Of a DNA stretch of 38,865 nt, positions 18,479 through 27,360 are shown piece after piece. This DNA is from Rhodoferax sp. Its GTDB lineage: Bacteria; Pseudomonadota; Gammaproteobacteria; Burkholderiales; Burkholderiaceae_C. The position numbers were made by a program, and so were the translations under genes. The first letter of the stretch is position 1; each line of letters begins with the position of its first letter. Under the pieces are notes generated by a model. It made no database searches and had not been told where the DNA came from. It saw nothing but the letters and a program-made list of their open reading frames with translations. The stretch spans positions 1-38,865 of the forward strand of contig JAUXWC010000060.1 of the NCBI GenBank assembly GCA_030685025.1. The letters run 5' to 3'.

Positions 18479-20026
18479 TCAGGCCGCACCCAGGCTGAAC
18501 CCACCCTTGGGTTTGAACACGCCGCAGCCAATCAGGCGGTCTTGCCCGAGGGGCAGGATGTAGGAGGTTTTTTCATCGACCACCCCGGTCACCGGGTTGA
18601 CCACCTCGTAGTCGATCCAGCCGCCGCCCTGATCGGCGGCGGCAAAGCCTTCACGGATCACGTGGTTGCCGTCGAGGCCACGCACATCGAACACGGTCTG
18701 GCCCACTTTGTCGGGGGTGGAGCCAAACACTTGGTAGACGCCATCACGGTCAAACACGAAGACATACAGGTCGCGATCACGAAATGCGCCGTGCTGGTCG
18801 TGAAACTGGCTGGCGGCGGCACTCAAGCCCACTTGCTCGATCAGCTCCAGCGCCCGGTTGACGTAGGCAAACGCCTCATCGGCGGTGCCTCGGCGCAGCT
18901 TGATCGAGGCCACCGCTTCACTCAGGTTGGAGGCGCGGTCGCGCAGGCCGACGGTGGCCTGCAAGGCCTGATCCACCATGGCGCCGTTGCGCTGGGTGAT
19001 GTTGTCCAGGCCTTTCACGGCTTGTGCGATCTCGGACAGGGTATGGCTTTGCTCGGTGCTGGCCTGGGTGATGCCGGCCAGGCCCTCGGCCACCTCATGG
19101 ATGCCCTTGACCACGGTGCGCAGACTGCCCGTCACAGCCTCGATACGCGCCACACCCGTCTCGACCTGCTCGCCCGAGCGGGCAATCAAATCACGGATCT
19201 CGCGCGCCGAGGTGGCGCTGCGCTGCGCCAGCACCCGCACCTCGGCGGCGACGACGGCAAAGCCACGGCCAGACTCCCCCGCGCGCGCCGCCTCCACCGC
19301 CGCGTTGAGCGCCAGGATGTTGGTTTGAAACGCGATGCCATCGATCACACTGACGATCTCGCCCATGCGCTTGGAGCCGCTCTGGATTTCGCCAATCGCA
19401 CGCACCGCCGTATCCATCGCCAGCGCGCCCTGCTCGGCCTCGCCGCGCACGCGCCGGCTCAGCTCGTCAACCTCCTTGGAGCGCCGCGCCGTCATCTCCA
19501 CCGAATCGCTGAGCGACAAGATGCTGGCGCTGGCCTGCTCCAGGCTGGCGGCCTGTTCCTCGGTGCGTTGTGACAGGTCACGCGTGTTCGCCGCCAGCGA
19601 CTCACCGGCCAGCGCCACGTGCACCGCCTGGTTGCGGATGGTGCCCACCAGCCCGGAGAAGTTCTCGCTCATGGCTTCCAGATCACGGCCCACTTCGGCC
19701 AACTCATCATGCCCCGGCACCAGCACCTTTTGAGACAGGTTGCCACGGGCGCTGTTGCGCGCGATCTGGCGCACCGCATCGACTGAACTGACCACACTTT
19801 GGTAGAACGCCAGCACGGTATAGGTCATCAGAATCAGCCCCAGCAGCCACAGCACCCCGGTCCAGCGGGCGCCGCCAGCTTGACCAAACTCGTGCACCAC
19901 CTGTAGCAGCCCCATCAGCAGCAGCGGCCCGCCCAAGGCAAGCGACACCAGCATCAAGCGAGCCCGCAGGCCAAGAACCTGCAACAGCCGAACGCCAGGA
20001 CCCAGTAGCCTGCCCAAGGGATTCAT
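18479..20026 (-). CDS. methyl-accepting chemotaxis protein with C-terminal cytoplasmic Cache-like domain
   Basis: 515 aa. Two transmembrane helices lie at about 25-47 and 57-75, with almost no periplasmic loop between them. A HAMP region (about 77-130) and a long coiled-coil signalling domain follow, with hairpin tip [21 protein letters not shown]. After [20 protein letters not shown] comes a domain of about 115 residues resembling single Cache type 2. Its segments are [53 protein letters not shown] and IGCGVFKP. Cache domains are usually extracellular; here it must be cytoplasmic, so it would sense an internal metabolite. AAGGAG lies 6 nt before the ATG. Confidence 0.9.
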   Translation of the reverse strand: MNPLGRLLGPGVRLLQVLGLRARLMLVSLALGGPLLLMGLLQVVHEFGQAGGARWTGVLWLLGLILMTYTVLAFYQSVVSSVDAVRQIARNSARGNLSQKVLVPGHDELAEVGRDLEAMSENFSGLVGTIRNQAVHVALAGESLAANTRDLSQRTEEQAASLEQASASILSLSDSVEMTARRSKEVDELSRRVRGEAEQGALAMDTAVRAIGEIQSGSKRMGEIVSVIDGIAFQTNILALNAAVEAARAGESGRGFAVVAAEVRVLAQRSATSAREIRDLIARSGEQVETGVARIEAVTGSLRTVVKGIHEVAEGLAGITQASTEQSHTLSEIAQAVKGLDNITQRNGAMVDQALQATVGLRDRASNLSEAVASIKLRRGTADEAFAYVNRALELIEQVGLSAAASQFHDQHGAFRDRDLYVFVFDRDGVYQVFGSTPDKVGQTVFDVRGLDGNHVIREGFAAADQGGGWIDYEVVNPVTGVVDEKTSYILPLGQDRLIGCGVFKPKGGFSLGAA

Positions 20027-20117
20027 GACGACTCCTTCGCAAGTGGTAGCACCAAGGCCGGCTCAAGCCGGCACGCAGCGTCATGGTATCGGCGCCACCC
20101 GGTGCTCGGCCTCGGGC

Positions 20118-20442
20118 TTTCCCTTGGTCCGTGCGCGTCAGTCAGCAAACTGAAGGTGACACCGGGGACACCTGGTTTTCGACTACGCTTGACCCCTCTC
20201 AAGGGGAAGCGTGTGCACAGCAAGAACATTGCCGCCATCATGGGCATCACCCTGGCCGCCACCGGTGCGCAGGGGTTTCAAATCATCAGCCTGTCACCGC
20301 AGGGCGAAATCGCCCGGGTGCGCCAGGCGTTGGCCAAGTTTGACGAGAGTGCCGTCAACTTTGGCGACCCCAGGGCCTGGCCGAGGTCGCCAAGGCGCCA
20401 ACCCCTGAAGATCGTCACACTGGCCTGCAACCGGCGCCTGAC
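20118..20442 (+). pseudogene. decayed 5' remnant of alpha-2-macroglobulin gene (left copy of a direct repeat)
   Basis: From TTTCCCTTGG (20118) through the GTG start (20213-20215) to 20372 this matches 31298-31553, the upstream and 5' region of the intact a2m gene; within the coding part I count about six differences in 160 bases. It then jumps to sequence matching about 31956-32023 (PLKIVTLACNRRLT), so about 400 bp are missing, with an AAGGC-like microhomology at the junction and a one-base frameshift after it. After 20442 homology ends. It includes the same AAGGGGAAGCGT ribosome-binding site and signal peptide but cannot make a functional protein. It is in the same orientation as the intact copy and marks the left edge of the arx cluster. 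Confidence 0.88.
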
Positions 20443-20505
20443 AGCAGGCTCAGGACGCCACGGATCATGTAGGGGAACATGTCCCACAGGCGGCTTTGCA
20501 GGCCT

Positions 20506-21366
20506 TCAACACCGACCGACTCTGGCGCTCAGGCCCAGCAGCGCCTCGTTACGTTGGTCCAAAGCCAGGTGCAAGTGATCGGTCCCGAGTCCCTTCTCGC
20601 GCAGTATGCGCTCGATATCAGCCATGTCTTGCGGAGTAATTCCCCGGCTGGCATGGACGTGTCGAGCTTTGTCCATAGCCACTTCGACGCGTTTTTTGGG
20701 TTTGCCCCAATCGGGGTTAGCCACTGCATCGCGCTGCGTGCCGATGGCAAGAACGCGCGCCAGCGGCAGATAGGGATTGGACTTCAGTTCGAGGCTTCTG
20801 CCGGCTTTTTCGATGCCGGCCTCAAAATGGGGAATCCAGCGGCGGACGAATGCGTGCAGAAATTGGCCTGCGGCCTTTTCTGCTTCGGTGTCCGGGGTTC
20901 CGCTTTCCAACCCTTGCGCTGCACGCCCATACAGGTAGGACACGAACTCCAGTTGCACCGATACATGGTCCGGCAAATCCTTGAAATGATCGCCCCGCTC
21001 GACGCCGTAGTGGCGGTAAAAGAACGCGATCTCGGAGACGGTTCCACCCATCATGGCACCATCCAGCGGATAGCAAACGTTAAGGGCTACCTCACACGGT
21101 GGCTGCAGGAACATGCGGCTGTATTCCAACAGCAATTCCTCGTGATCAGCCAGCTTCGAGAGGGCGACGCGCAGCGCAGCCACTTGCGCTTCAAGCCCGT
21201 AGGTCAGGGAACGGTCCAGGTCCGCCAGATCATCCGCCAAATAATCGACCATGGCCCGGCAATGCGCTTGCGTCTGCGGCGTGAGAAACGAGCGCGCCAA
21301 CGTCAGGTAGAAATCGGCCCGCTCATGCAGGAGTGTCGGCACACGGGAATCGCTCAGGTCTGTCAT
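20506..21366 (-). CDS. arxD: TorD-family molybdoenzyme chaperone (ArxD-like)
   Basis: 286-aa cytoplasmic protein of the TorD/DmsD family, which binds the Tat leader and apo-form of the catalytic subunit until the molybdenum cofactor is inserted. It is helical throughout. Family-like segments include DFYLTLARSFLTP, LLLEYSRMFLQPP and the stretch from YPLDG to HYGV. The late region has HVSVQLEFVSYLYG, AFVRRWIPHFEAGI and SNPYLPLARVL. An AAAGGA ribosome-binding site precedes the ATG. It is last in the arx operon. The C-terminus (LGLSARVGRC) may be altered, since a neighbouring frame continues with protein-like sequence into the a2m remnant. Confidence 0.88.
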   Translation of the reverse strand: MTDLSDSRVPTLLHERADFYLTLARSFLTPQTQAHCRAMVDYLADDLADLDRSLTYGLEAQVAALRVALSKLADHEELLLEYSRMFLQPPCEVALNVCYPLDGAMMGGTVSEIAFFYRHYGVERGDHFKDLPDHVSVQLEFVSYLYGRAAQGLESGTPDTEAEKAAGQFLHAFVRRWIPHFEAGIEKAGRSLELKSNPYLPLARVLAIGTQRDAVANPDWGKPKKRVEVAMDKARHVHASRGITPQDMADIERILREKGLGTDHLHLALDQRNEALLGLSARVGRC

Positions 21367-21444
21367 TGTGGTCCTTTGACAAAGAAAGTCGGCAAGGCTG
21401 AAGCCCCGCCGACAGGCTGTCTCTCCAGGCAGCAAGCTGCGGAT

Positions 21445-22608
21445 TTAGTGGTGTGGAGTTCCCGAAAGGTTCAGCTTCTTGTCGCCGAAGGCATACAGCA
21501 GGATCCCCACGGATGTCGCCAGGATCACTACGCCGATCTCGGTCATTGACGGCGTGTAGGCAATCAATCCATCTTGCCAGGCGCCCTGGAATAAGGGCAC
21601 CAACTGCCCGCCCACCACATACTCGTAGCGATCAATGAACTGCGCGACGATGACAAGACCACCGGCGATGACCTGCACCTTGGCGTCGCTGCGTTTGGCG
21701 CTGAGCATCAGGAAGAACGGCAGCACCATGCCGACCCACAACGCGAACTGGAACCGCAAGGACCAGAAGACATGCTGCGCCACGCTCTTGGTTTCGGTCA
21801 CGTTGGACCATAGGCCGGTGATCATCTTTGCGACAGTGAACACGATCACCAGACCGAGCACGATGGCGAAGATGGTGGGCAGTTGCTCCCGCATCGCCTT
21901 TCGTGCACCCTGCGACATGTTGCCCTGATCCACACCATAGTCCAGATTGATGAAGAACATGATGAACGCCAGCCCCGAGAGGAAGGCGGCGATCAGGAAG
22001 TAAACCGGCATCATGGGGTCATACCAGAACGGGCGCATGCCCATCATGCCGAACACCAAACCGAGGGAGGCCAGGGCGAAGATCTCGGCGACGAACAAGG
22101 CGACACCGATGCCCTTGCTTTGCGAACTGCTCCAGTCGCCCTTGTTGATCAGCAGGAACTTGAAGATCAAAAGCGCCAGGCAAGTGGTGTAGAACAGGCC
22201 CATCCACCACATCGGCGAACTGATCGCCCAGTTGGTCGGGATGACCCACAGCATAAGCAGCGGATTGCCCATCTCCAGACCGAGTGAAATGAAACCGGCG
22301 ATCAGCGTGATGATGGCACCCCAGACACAGCGCTTGGCGATCGGGTAGAAGTCCTTCATGCCGAACACCACCGCCAGCGAGGCGACGAAGGAAAGTCCCG
22401 TCGAGGTGAGAGTGAAGAACACGTAGGCAGATACCGGCAACCCCCACACCAAAGTACTGCTTGTGTTGAAGGTGGCGTGACCACCGGCGAGTAGGCCCAG
22501 GGCGGCGATGATGCCGAGCACCAGACCGACTGCGCCGACCACCAGCCGCAGGTTGGATATGCGCGATACGCTCAACGGGCCTTCCATGACTTGAGAAGTA
22601 TTATTCAT
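21445..22608 (-). CDS. arxC: NrfD/PsrC-type membrane subunit (ArxC-like)
   Basis: 387-aa integral membrane protein with about eight to ten predicted helices (for example LRLVVGAVGLVLGIIAALGLLAG, ALLIFKFLLINKG, TIFAIVLGLVIVFTVAKM, VILATSVGILLYAFG). NrfD-family subunits anchor the periplasmic Fe-S subunit and exchange electrons with quinone. In an arsenite oxidase this would pass electrons from ArxB1 to the quinone pool. GGAGATATAGAC precedes the ATG. It lies 23 nt after arxB1. Confidence 0.9.
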   Translation of the reverse strand: MNNTSQVMEGPLSVSRISNLRLVVGAVGLVLGIIAALGLLAGGHATFNTSSTLVWGLPVSAYVFFTLTSTGLSFVASLAVVFGMKDFYPIAKRCVWGAIITLIAGFISLGLEMGNPLLMLWVIPTNWAISSPMWWMGLFYTTCLALLIFKFLLINKGDWSSSQSKGIGVALFVAEIFALASLGLVFGMMGMRPFWYDPMMPVYFLIAAFLSGLAFIMFFINLDYGVDQGNMSQGARKAMREQLPTIFAIVLGLVIVFTVAKMITGLWSNVTETKSVAQHVFWSLRFQFALWVGMVLPFFLMLSAKRSDAKVQVIAGGLVIVAQFIDRYEYVVGGQLVPLFQGAWQDGLIAYTPSMTEIGVVILATSVGILLYAFGDKKLNLSGTPHH

Positions 22609-22631
22609 GTCTATATCTCCATTGAGTCAGG

Positions 22632-23375
22632 TTAGGATTTTCTAGGGTCTTGAAAGCCAGGCACGACACCGCCGCCCAGGTAATAAACCTGGGGCTTGTT
22701 GCCGGTGTGCTCCAGCAGGCGCGACCCGTTCTTGTCGGAGATCAGTCGGTTGACATTGGACTTTGGATTGTCCAGATCACCAAAGTAACGAGCTTCCGGC
22801 GCGCAGGTCCGTACGCAGGCCGGCACAAACTCGCGCAGGGCGGGATCATCATTGGAAAGATCGGCTGTGCCCTTGGGTGCCTTGCTGACCTTGTGGTAGC
22901 AGAAGGTGCACTTGGACACCACGCCGTTGGGCTGGATGCCGATGCCCTTGGTGTTGTCCTGCTGCGGTGCCTTGTAGGGCGGATTCCAGGAGAGGTCACC
23001 CTCGCCCTTGAACACATCTTTCAGGTTGGGCTCGACCAGCGGCTTCGAGTCCGTATAGAAGCGCACACCGTACGGGCAGGCGATCATGCAGTATTTGCAG
23101 CCGATGCACTTGTTCCAGTCGATCAGCACCACGCCGTCGTCGGTTCTGTAGGTCGCCTTGGTCGGGCAGACATGCATGCAGGACGGTTCCTCGCATTGCA
23201 TGCAAGGCCGCGGGAACCACTTCAGTACCGGCGTCGGCTGCTTGCCTTCGGTGTAAAACAACACATCCTGGTAGTTCTCGCCCGGCAGACGGTTGTTTTC
23301 CATCTGGCAGGCAGTGCTGCAGGCTTGACACCCGGTGCATTTTTCCAGGTCAATTACCATTCCCCATTTGGTCAT
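22632..23375 (-). CDS. arxB1: four-cluster [4Fe-4S] electron-transfer subunit (ArxB-like)
   Basis: 247-aa ferredoxin-like subunit of the DmsB/PsrB/TtrB type. Sixteen cysteines form four clusters: C13/C16/C19/C23 (CTGCQACSTAC), C58/C61/C66/C70 (CMQCEEPSC onward), C90/C93/C96/C100 (CIGCKYCMIACP) and C156/C159/C187/C191. No signal peptide is seen, as expected for a subunit co-exported with the Tat-bearing catalytic partner. It carries electrons from the molybdenum subunit to the NrfD-type anchor. TAAGGAG lies just upstream of the ATG and only 12 nt separate it from arxA. Confidence 0.94.
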   Translation of the reverse strand: MTKWGMVIDLEKCTGCQACSTACQMENNRLPGENYQDVLFYTEGKQPTPVLKWFPRPCMQCEEPSCMHVCPTKATYRTDDGVVLIDWNKCIGCKYCMIACPYGVRFYTDSKPLVEPNLKDVFKGEGDLSWNPPYKAPQQDNTKGIGIQPNGVVSKCTFCYHKVSKAPKGTADLSNDDPALREFVPACVRTCAPEARYFGDLDNPKSNVNRLISDKNGSRLLEHTGNKPQVYYLGGGVVPGFQDPRKS

Positions 23376-23387
23376 TTTCGTATCTCC

Positions 23388-25874
23388 TTAGGCTTTTTCG
23401 ACCGACACCTTGGCGGTGTAGAAATTGGCCATGCCCGAAATGCGGTCAGACTGCTGCGCAATCACCGTATTGACATGTGTTCCACGATCCTTAGCCCAGC
23501 GACCCATGGCCCAGCGGCCCTGGCCGAACGGCAGCACAAGGGTGTCAGGCCGGGTCAGTTCGCTCACACGGGCAATGGCGATGACCTCGCCCGCATTGCC
23601 TTTGATCTTTACCCGATCGCCATTTTTGATGCCCTTGGCCTTGGCCACGCTCGGGTGGATTGCACAGAAGTTCTGCTTGTTGCCACCGAGAGCGGGCTGA
23701 TTCAGCGCGATGGCGTGCGGCATATTTGAACTGCGGCCTTCCGCGAGCAAGGCGGTCTTGGGCGTGACGAAATGCAAGTCGCCCCCGCCGGTGTACTTGG
23801 GCTCTTCCCAGTGCGGCATGGCGTACTTCTCCGGGCTGCGACCGGTTTTTGCAAGAATCCAGTCTTTCTTGCTCTCGAAGTAGCCCGACACAAACTCAAA
23901 CTTGCCCGAGGGAGTCTTGAGCAGTTTGTCCTTCACCGCCGCCGCATCCATGGGCTTGTTCCAGCCCTTGCCGTCCCACTCGAAGAACTCGCCGCGCACC
24001 TGCCGCCAGTGATAAGGCTTCTTGAACCATACGCCCTTGGCTTTCCAACTCTCGAAGTCTTTCACGCCGTTGTCGCCCGGATTGGCCTCGAAACCCTTGG
24101 CGAGCGCGCGCAACACGTTTTCGGTGTTACCCAGTTTCTTGTAGTACTCGCCCATCGGACCCTTGATGAGCTTGCCGATCTCGATCAGTGTGTCGCCGAA
24201 ATAGCGGGTGTCGTGCACCGGCTTGACCGCAGGTGTGCGGATCTGGGTCATGGGATAGCCCTGGAACGGATAGGTCGGAGCATCCTGCAGGCGTTCCAGG
24301 TAAGTGTGATCGGGCAGAATCAGGTCGGCCATCCACGCCGTCTCACCAGGGAAGGGTGAGGTGTCGATGACGTACATGGTTTTAAGCGCTTCTTCCCACG
24401 ACTTGGGATCGGGACTGGACATCACCGGGTTGGTGTAATAGAACATCGCCGTGTCGAGGCTGTAGGGCTTCTTGGCATTGTGGTTTTGCCCCGCCTCCTG
24501 GATCATGGTGCCGGCCATCAGGTAACCGTCCTCATGACCTGCCAGATCGATGCGCGGCTTCTTGCGCTCCGGCGACTTGGCGTAATCGTCCATGAATTCG
24601 CCAGCATCGACCGGCATCTTCCCGTAAGGCACCCCCATCTGATAGGCCAGCCCGCCTTCGGCGAACAGCGAGCCGACCAGCGCGTTCAGGGAATGGATCG
24701 CCATGCCGTTCAGCACACCGTTGCTGTGGGTATGGGCGCCACGCTCGAACAGGGCAATGGCGGGACGGGTGGACCCGAACTCCCTGGCGGTCTTGATAAT
24801 CTGGTCGGCAGGGATGGAGGTCACGCCCTCGGCCCACTTCGGCGTGCAGTCCTTGAGTTCCGTGTTCCACCACGGGATAAGACCGCTGACCCATTTCTCG
24901 GTGAAGCTGGCAGCCTCAAGCGCCGTCCCGGTCTTGAACTGGTTGACCCCGTCCTTGAAATCGCCAACAAAGGAACGCTCCCACAGACCTTCGGTCAAAA
25001 TCACGTGGGCGATGGCCAGCGCCAGGGCGCCATCGGTACCCGGCTTGACGATCAGCGCCCGGTCGGACGCGGCCAGGGTGGCGTTCATGTGCACGTCCAC
25101 TGCCGTTACCCGCGTCTTGGGCGTTTTCTCGCCCCGGATATAGCCCCAAGCCTGCAAGTTGTTGTTATAGGGACGGAAGGATTCCAGAAAATTGGCGCCG
25201 AAAATCAACAGGTAGTTGGCATTGCGATAGTCGTAGGAGTTGTAGGAGCCGTTGCCGTCGGTGGCTTTCTTGGCCGCTTGGGAGCCGGTGGCGCAGATCG
25301 AGGCGTGGCCGATGGCCACGTTGGGGGAACCGTAAAGTTTGCCAAAATCCCCTTGCAGGCCGGCACAGGAGGCGCCCCAGCCACGACCGTAGAACAAGGC
25401 AAAGCGATGCGACTCGTTCTTGTCACGCAGGGCGTTCAAGCGGCCAGCCACGGTCTTGTAGGCTTCGTCCCAACTGACGGGCACGAACTTGGGATCCTGA
25501 TCGCGACCCTTGTTGGGGTTGGTGCGCTTCATTGGACCTTTGAAACGGTCCGGGTCATACAGTGTGTAGGCGCCCAGGTGACCCTTGGGACAGAGCTTGC
25601 CGTTGGAGATCGGGTGGTCGGGGCTACCATAAATGCCATGCACCTTGCCGTTCGTGGTGTAAACGTCAATGCCGCAGCGCGCCGGGCACTGGGCACAGAT
25701 GCTCTTGGTGACGACCGTTGCCGAGGGTGCTTGCGAGGCTGCTGCCTGTGCTTCGGACAGGGTTGAGAAGCCAGCCAACTGGGCGCCTCCCAAGCCTACC
25801 GCACCCGCTGCTCCGGCCGCGCTGGTGGCCTGCAGGAAGCCGCGCCGGGACACTTTTGGTTTCAGGATATTCAT
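23388..25874 (-). CDS. arxA: molybdopterin oxidoreductase, ArxA-type anaerobic arsenite oxidase catalytic subunit
   Basis: 828-aa catalytic subunit of the DMSO-reductase superfamily. A Tat signal (SRRGFLQAT at 9-17, then an Ala/Gly-rich core to about 47) sends it folded to the periplasm. C60, C63, C67 and C95 bind a [4Fe-4S] cluster. YGRGWG (162-167) is the motif reported to separate ArxA from arsenate reductase ArrA. C194 in GHASICATG is the likely molybdenum ligand. The C-terminal domain (NGDRVKIKGNAGEVIA, RPDTLVLPFGQG) is the cofactor-binding barrel. ArxA oxidises arsenite to arsenate anaerobically, coupled to nitrate respiration or photosynthesis. The flanking genes, including a divergent X-S-R sensor set, match known arx loci. 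The alternatives are an ArrA, PsrA or TtrA relative; the motif and context favour ArxA. Confidence 0.85.
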   Translation of the reverse strand: MNILKPKVSRRGFLQATSAAGAAGAVGLGGAQLAGFSTLSEAQAAASQAPSATVVTKSICAQCPARCGIDVYTTNGKVHGIYGSPDHPISNGKLCPKGHLGAYTLYDPDRFKGPMKRTNPNKGRDQDPKFVPVSWDEAYKTVAGRLNALRDKNESHRFALFYGRGWGASCAGLQGDFGKLYGSPNVAIGHASICATGSQAAKKATDGNGSYNSYDYRNANYLLIFGANFLESFRPYNNNLQAWGYIRGEKTPKTRVTAVDVHMNATLAASDRALIVKPGTDGALALAIAHVILTEGLWERSFVGDFKDGVNQFKTGTALEAASFTEKWVSGLIPWWNTELKDCTPKWAEGVTSIPADQIIKTAREFGSTRPAIALFERGAHTHSNGVLNGMAIHSLNALVGSLFAEGGLAYQMGVPYGKMPVDAGEFMDDYAKSPERKKPRIDLAGHEDGYLMAGTMIQEAGQNHNAKKPYSLDTAMFYYTNPVMSSPDPKSWEEALKTMYVIDTSPFPGETAWMADLILPDHTYLERLQDAPTYPFQGYPMTQIRTPAVKPVHDTRYFGDTLIEIGKLIKGPMGEYYKKLGNTENVLRALAKGFEANPGDNGVKDFESWKAKGVWFKKPYHWRQVRGEFFEWDGKGWNKPMDAAAVKDKLLKTPSGKFEFVSGYFESKKDWILAKTGRSPEKYAMPHWEEPKYTGGGDLHFVTPKTALLAEGRSSNMPHAIALNQPALGGNKQNFCAIHPSVAKAKGIKNGDRVKIKGNAGEVIAIARVSELTRPDTLVLPFGQGRWAMGRWAKDRGTHVNTVIAQQSDRISGMANFYTAKVSVEKA

Positions 25875-25940
25875 TCCAGGTCTCCACGTTGTTGTTGAAC
25901 AACTCCGGCGCCAGCGGAGTCAATAGGCAAGGGCACTACC

Positions 25941-25955
25941 GCAAAGGCCGTGCCA
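25941..25955 (-). promoter_or_regulatory. sigma-54 (RpoN) promoter of arxA-B1-C-D
   Basis: On the minus strand the sequence reads TGGCACG-GCCT-TTGC, an exact match to the core sigma-54 consensus TGGCACG-N4-TTGC, with ten bases between -24 GG (25954-25953) and -12 GC (25942-25941). Transcription would start near 25929, about 55 nt before the arxA ATG. It begins 9 nt after the arxB2 stop, so arxA onward can be expressed separately from arxB2. The divergent operon encodes an NtrC-type activator with GAFTGA, the expected partner. Small palindromes follow in the leader (25891-25903 and 25903-25919). Confidence 0.8.
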
Positions 25956-25963
25956 GCAAGGCG

Positions 25964-27166
25964 TTAACACCTCGGCCCAAACAGCGACTGGAAGGCTGAG
26001 CTGGCGAGTTGACGGCGCTTTTGGCACTGCGGGCAGACTTCATCTTCGCCCGCCCTCACGGTGTAAACCCGGGCACACTCCGGGCAGCTCTTTTCACCAA
26101 AAGACGTGAGGCGACTGCGGTGATCTGGTAACACATCGCCTATAGCGCTGTAACCATTTGGTAACACCGTCAAAGCGCCAGAAGGGCAGATCGCCCGGCA
26201 TACCTGGCAACCGATGCATAGGCCGGTGTCAAACATCAGTTCCGTGCGCCCCCCTTGCTCAAAAACCGCCAGCGCCCCGGTGGGACAGATGCTGGCGCAG
26301 AGCTGGTGGTTGCTGCAGGTCGAGGAGACCCGTACCCGGAAAAACAGCCCTCGGGGCGGTGTGACACCTGCGGATTTGGCAATCAGTGCGGTGCCGCGCA
26401 GCAGACGTTCCCGCTCCATGGAAAGCACCGGGGTTTTCTCGAATCCACGCCTGCGCCGCGCTTGCGCCTGTGCCACCGGCATGACCTTGTCGACTGCGAC
26501 AGCGGTTTTGGCGCCAAGCATGCTGAAGAAGCCGCGACGGCCCAGTTTGGTCTCGGTGACGGGCGCCGGAATCTGGGTGGGCATCAGATGGGGCGGCAGG
26601 GGATCGGTGCGCAGCCGGGGCACGCGAGATGCTTGCACGCCGCCCTCTTCGAGCAGCCTGCGGACCTGCGTGAGACCGGCCTCTGCCGGGTGAACCGCAG
26701 TGCCCCCGGCGCTGCATCCGCCGCACCAGCCGCGATCCAGCAGTTCGACCGAGCTTGCCCCGGCGCTCACCACCAGTTCAGCGATGCGGGCCGGACTCAA
26801 GCCGCCCAGGCAGGGCACGCGCACCGCCCCTTCAGGGGAGAGTTTGACGGGAACTTTCCAACAGTCAACGCCCAGTTGGCGGGCGCTCTCACGCGGCGCC
26901 TGCGGCACGGCAAAGCCGCAATGCGCCAGCGCACCCATCGGGCAGGCTGCGGCGCAGCGGCCACAACGCACACAGTTCTCCGCGAGTTCGATGGCGGTCT
27001 CGCCAACCCGAATCGCCTTGACCGGACATTCGCTTTCACAGGCACGGCAGGTCGCGTAGCGCGGTGCGCGCAGAGCCAGGCAGGCGTCCGCAAGCAGGCC
27101 AAGGGGATGGTCCTCGCGCAGTGGCCTGTATTCAAGTTCTGCGCGTGCATTGCCCTGGCTCGTCAT
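25964..27166 (-). CDS. arxB2: multi-cluster Fe-S protein with zinc-ribbon-like C-terminus (ArxB2-like)
   Basis: 400-aa protein, first in the minus-strand arx gene set. It has an N-terminal ferredoxin-like domain: C40/C43/C47 in CRACESECP and C65/C68/C71/C75 in CVRCGRCAAACP. A central domain has C102, C119, C148 and C151 (VPCLGG, RGWCGGCSAGG), recalling MvhD-like Fe-S modules. An internal twin-arginine-like stretch, GRRGFFSMLGAK, occurs at 209-220. A second ferredoxin domain includes C284, C290, C294 and C317/C320/C323/C327. The tail has two CPxC pairs (C361/C364, C378/C381). It probably carries electrons or helps mature the enzyme; its exact role in arx systems is not known to me. The start MTSQGNARAE was chosen because upstream translation is not protein-like. 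Confidence 0.82.
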   Translation of the reverse strand: MTSQGNARAELEYRPLREDHPLGLLADACLALRAPRYATCRACESECPVKAIRVGETAIELAENCVRCGRCAAACPMGALAHCGFAVPQAPRESARQLGVDCWKVPVKLSPEGAVRVPCLGGLSPARIAELVVSAGASSVELLDRGWCGGCSAGGTAVHPAEAGLTQVRRLLEEGGVQASRVPRLRTDPLPPHLMPTQIPAPVTETKLGRRGFFSMLGAKTAVAVDKVMPVAQAQARRRRGFEKTPVLSMERERLLRGTALIAKSAGVTPPRGLFFRVRVSSTCSNHQLCASICPTGALAVFEQGGRTELMFDTGLCIGCQVCRAICPSGALTVLPNGYSAIGDVLPDHRSRLTSFGEKSCPECARVYTVRAGEDEVCPQCQKRRQLASSAFQSLFGPRC

Positions 27167-27360
27167 CGCGTGTTCTCTTTCAGTGGATGGGTCTGGCCGA
27201 AACCATTGCATGCGCCAGTCCGATACTGCAAGGGCAAAGGATTGAGCGCGAAGCAGCCCTGGTAGAAGCAACAAGCGCGCCACCGAGGGTTTTCGTCCTT
27301 GCCGGCTGGGCAATTGGATTCCACAATCTGGTGCCACATTGAAAACAAGCCACCTTCTCC
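27167..27360. other. divergent arxB2-arxX promoter region
   Basis: 194 bp between the two arx transcription units. I found no consensus sigma-54 site. The nearest is TGGCC...TTGCA at 27194-27210 (plus strand), which has 11 rather than 10 bases between GG and GC and is probably inactive. On the minus strand, GG-N9-GC lies near 27312-27325, one base short. Promoters for arxB2 and arxXSR are therefore presumably sigma-70 type but cannot be placed with confidence. Confidence 0.4.

Noticed and set aside
23388-25874. Assignment as tetrathionate reductase TtrA or sulfite dehydrogenase SoeA
   Set aside because: TtrS carries its PhnD domain fused to the kinase and TtrA is longer; SoeA lacks a Tat leader. 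The YGRGWG motif and separate X-S-R genes fit arx better.
27194-27210. Second sigma-54 promoter upstream of arxX
   Set aside because: TGGCC...TTGCA has 11 bases between GG and GC instead of 10, and lies about 150 bp from the gene.
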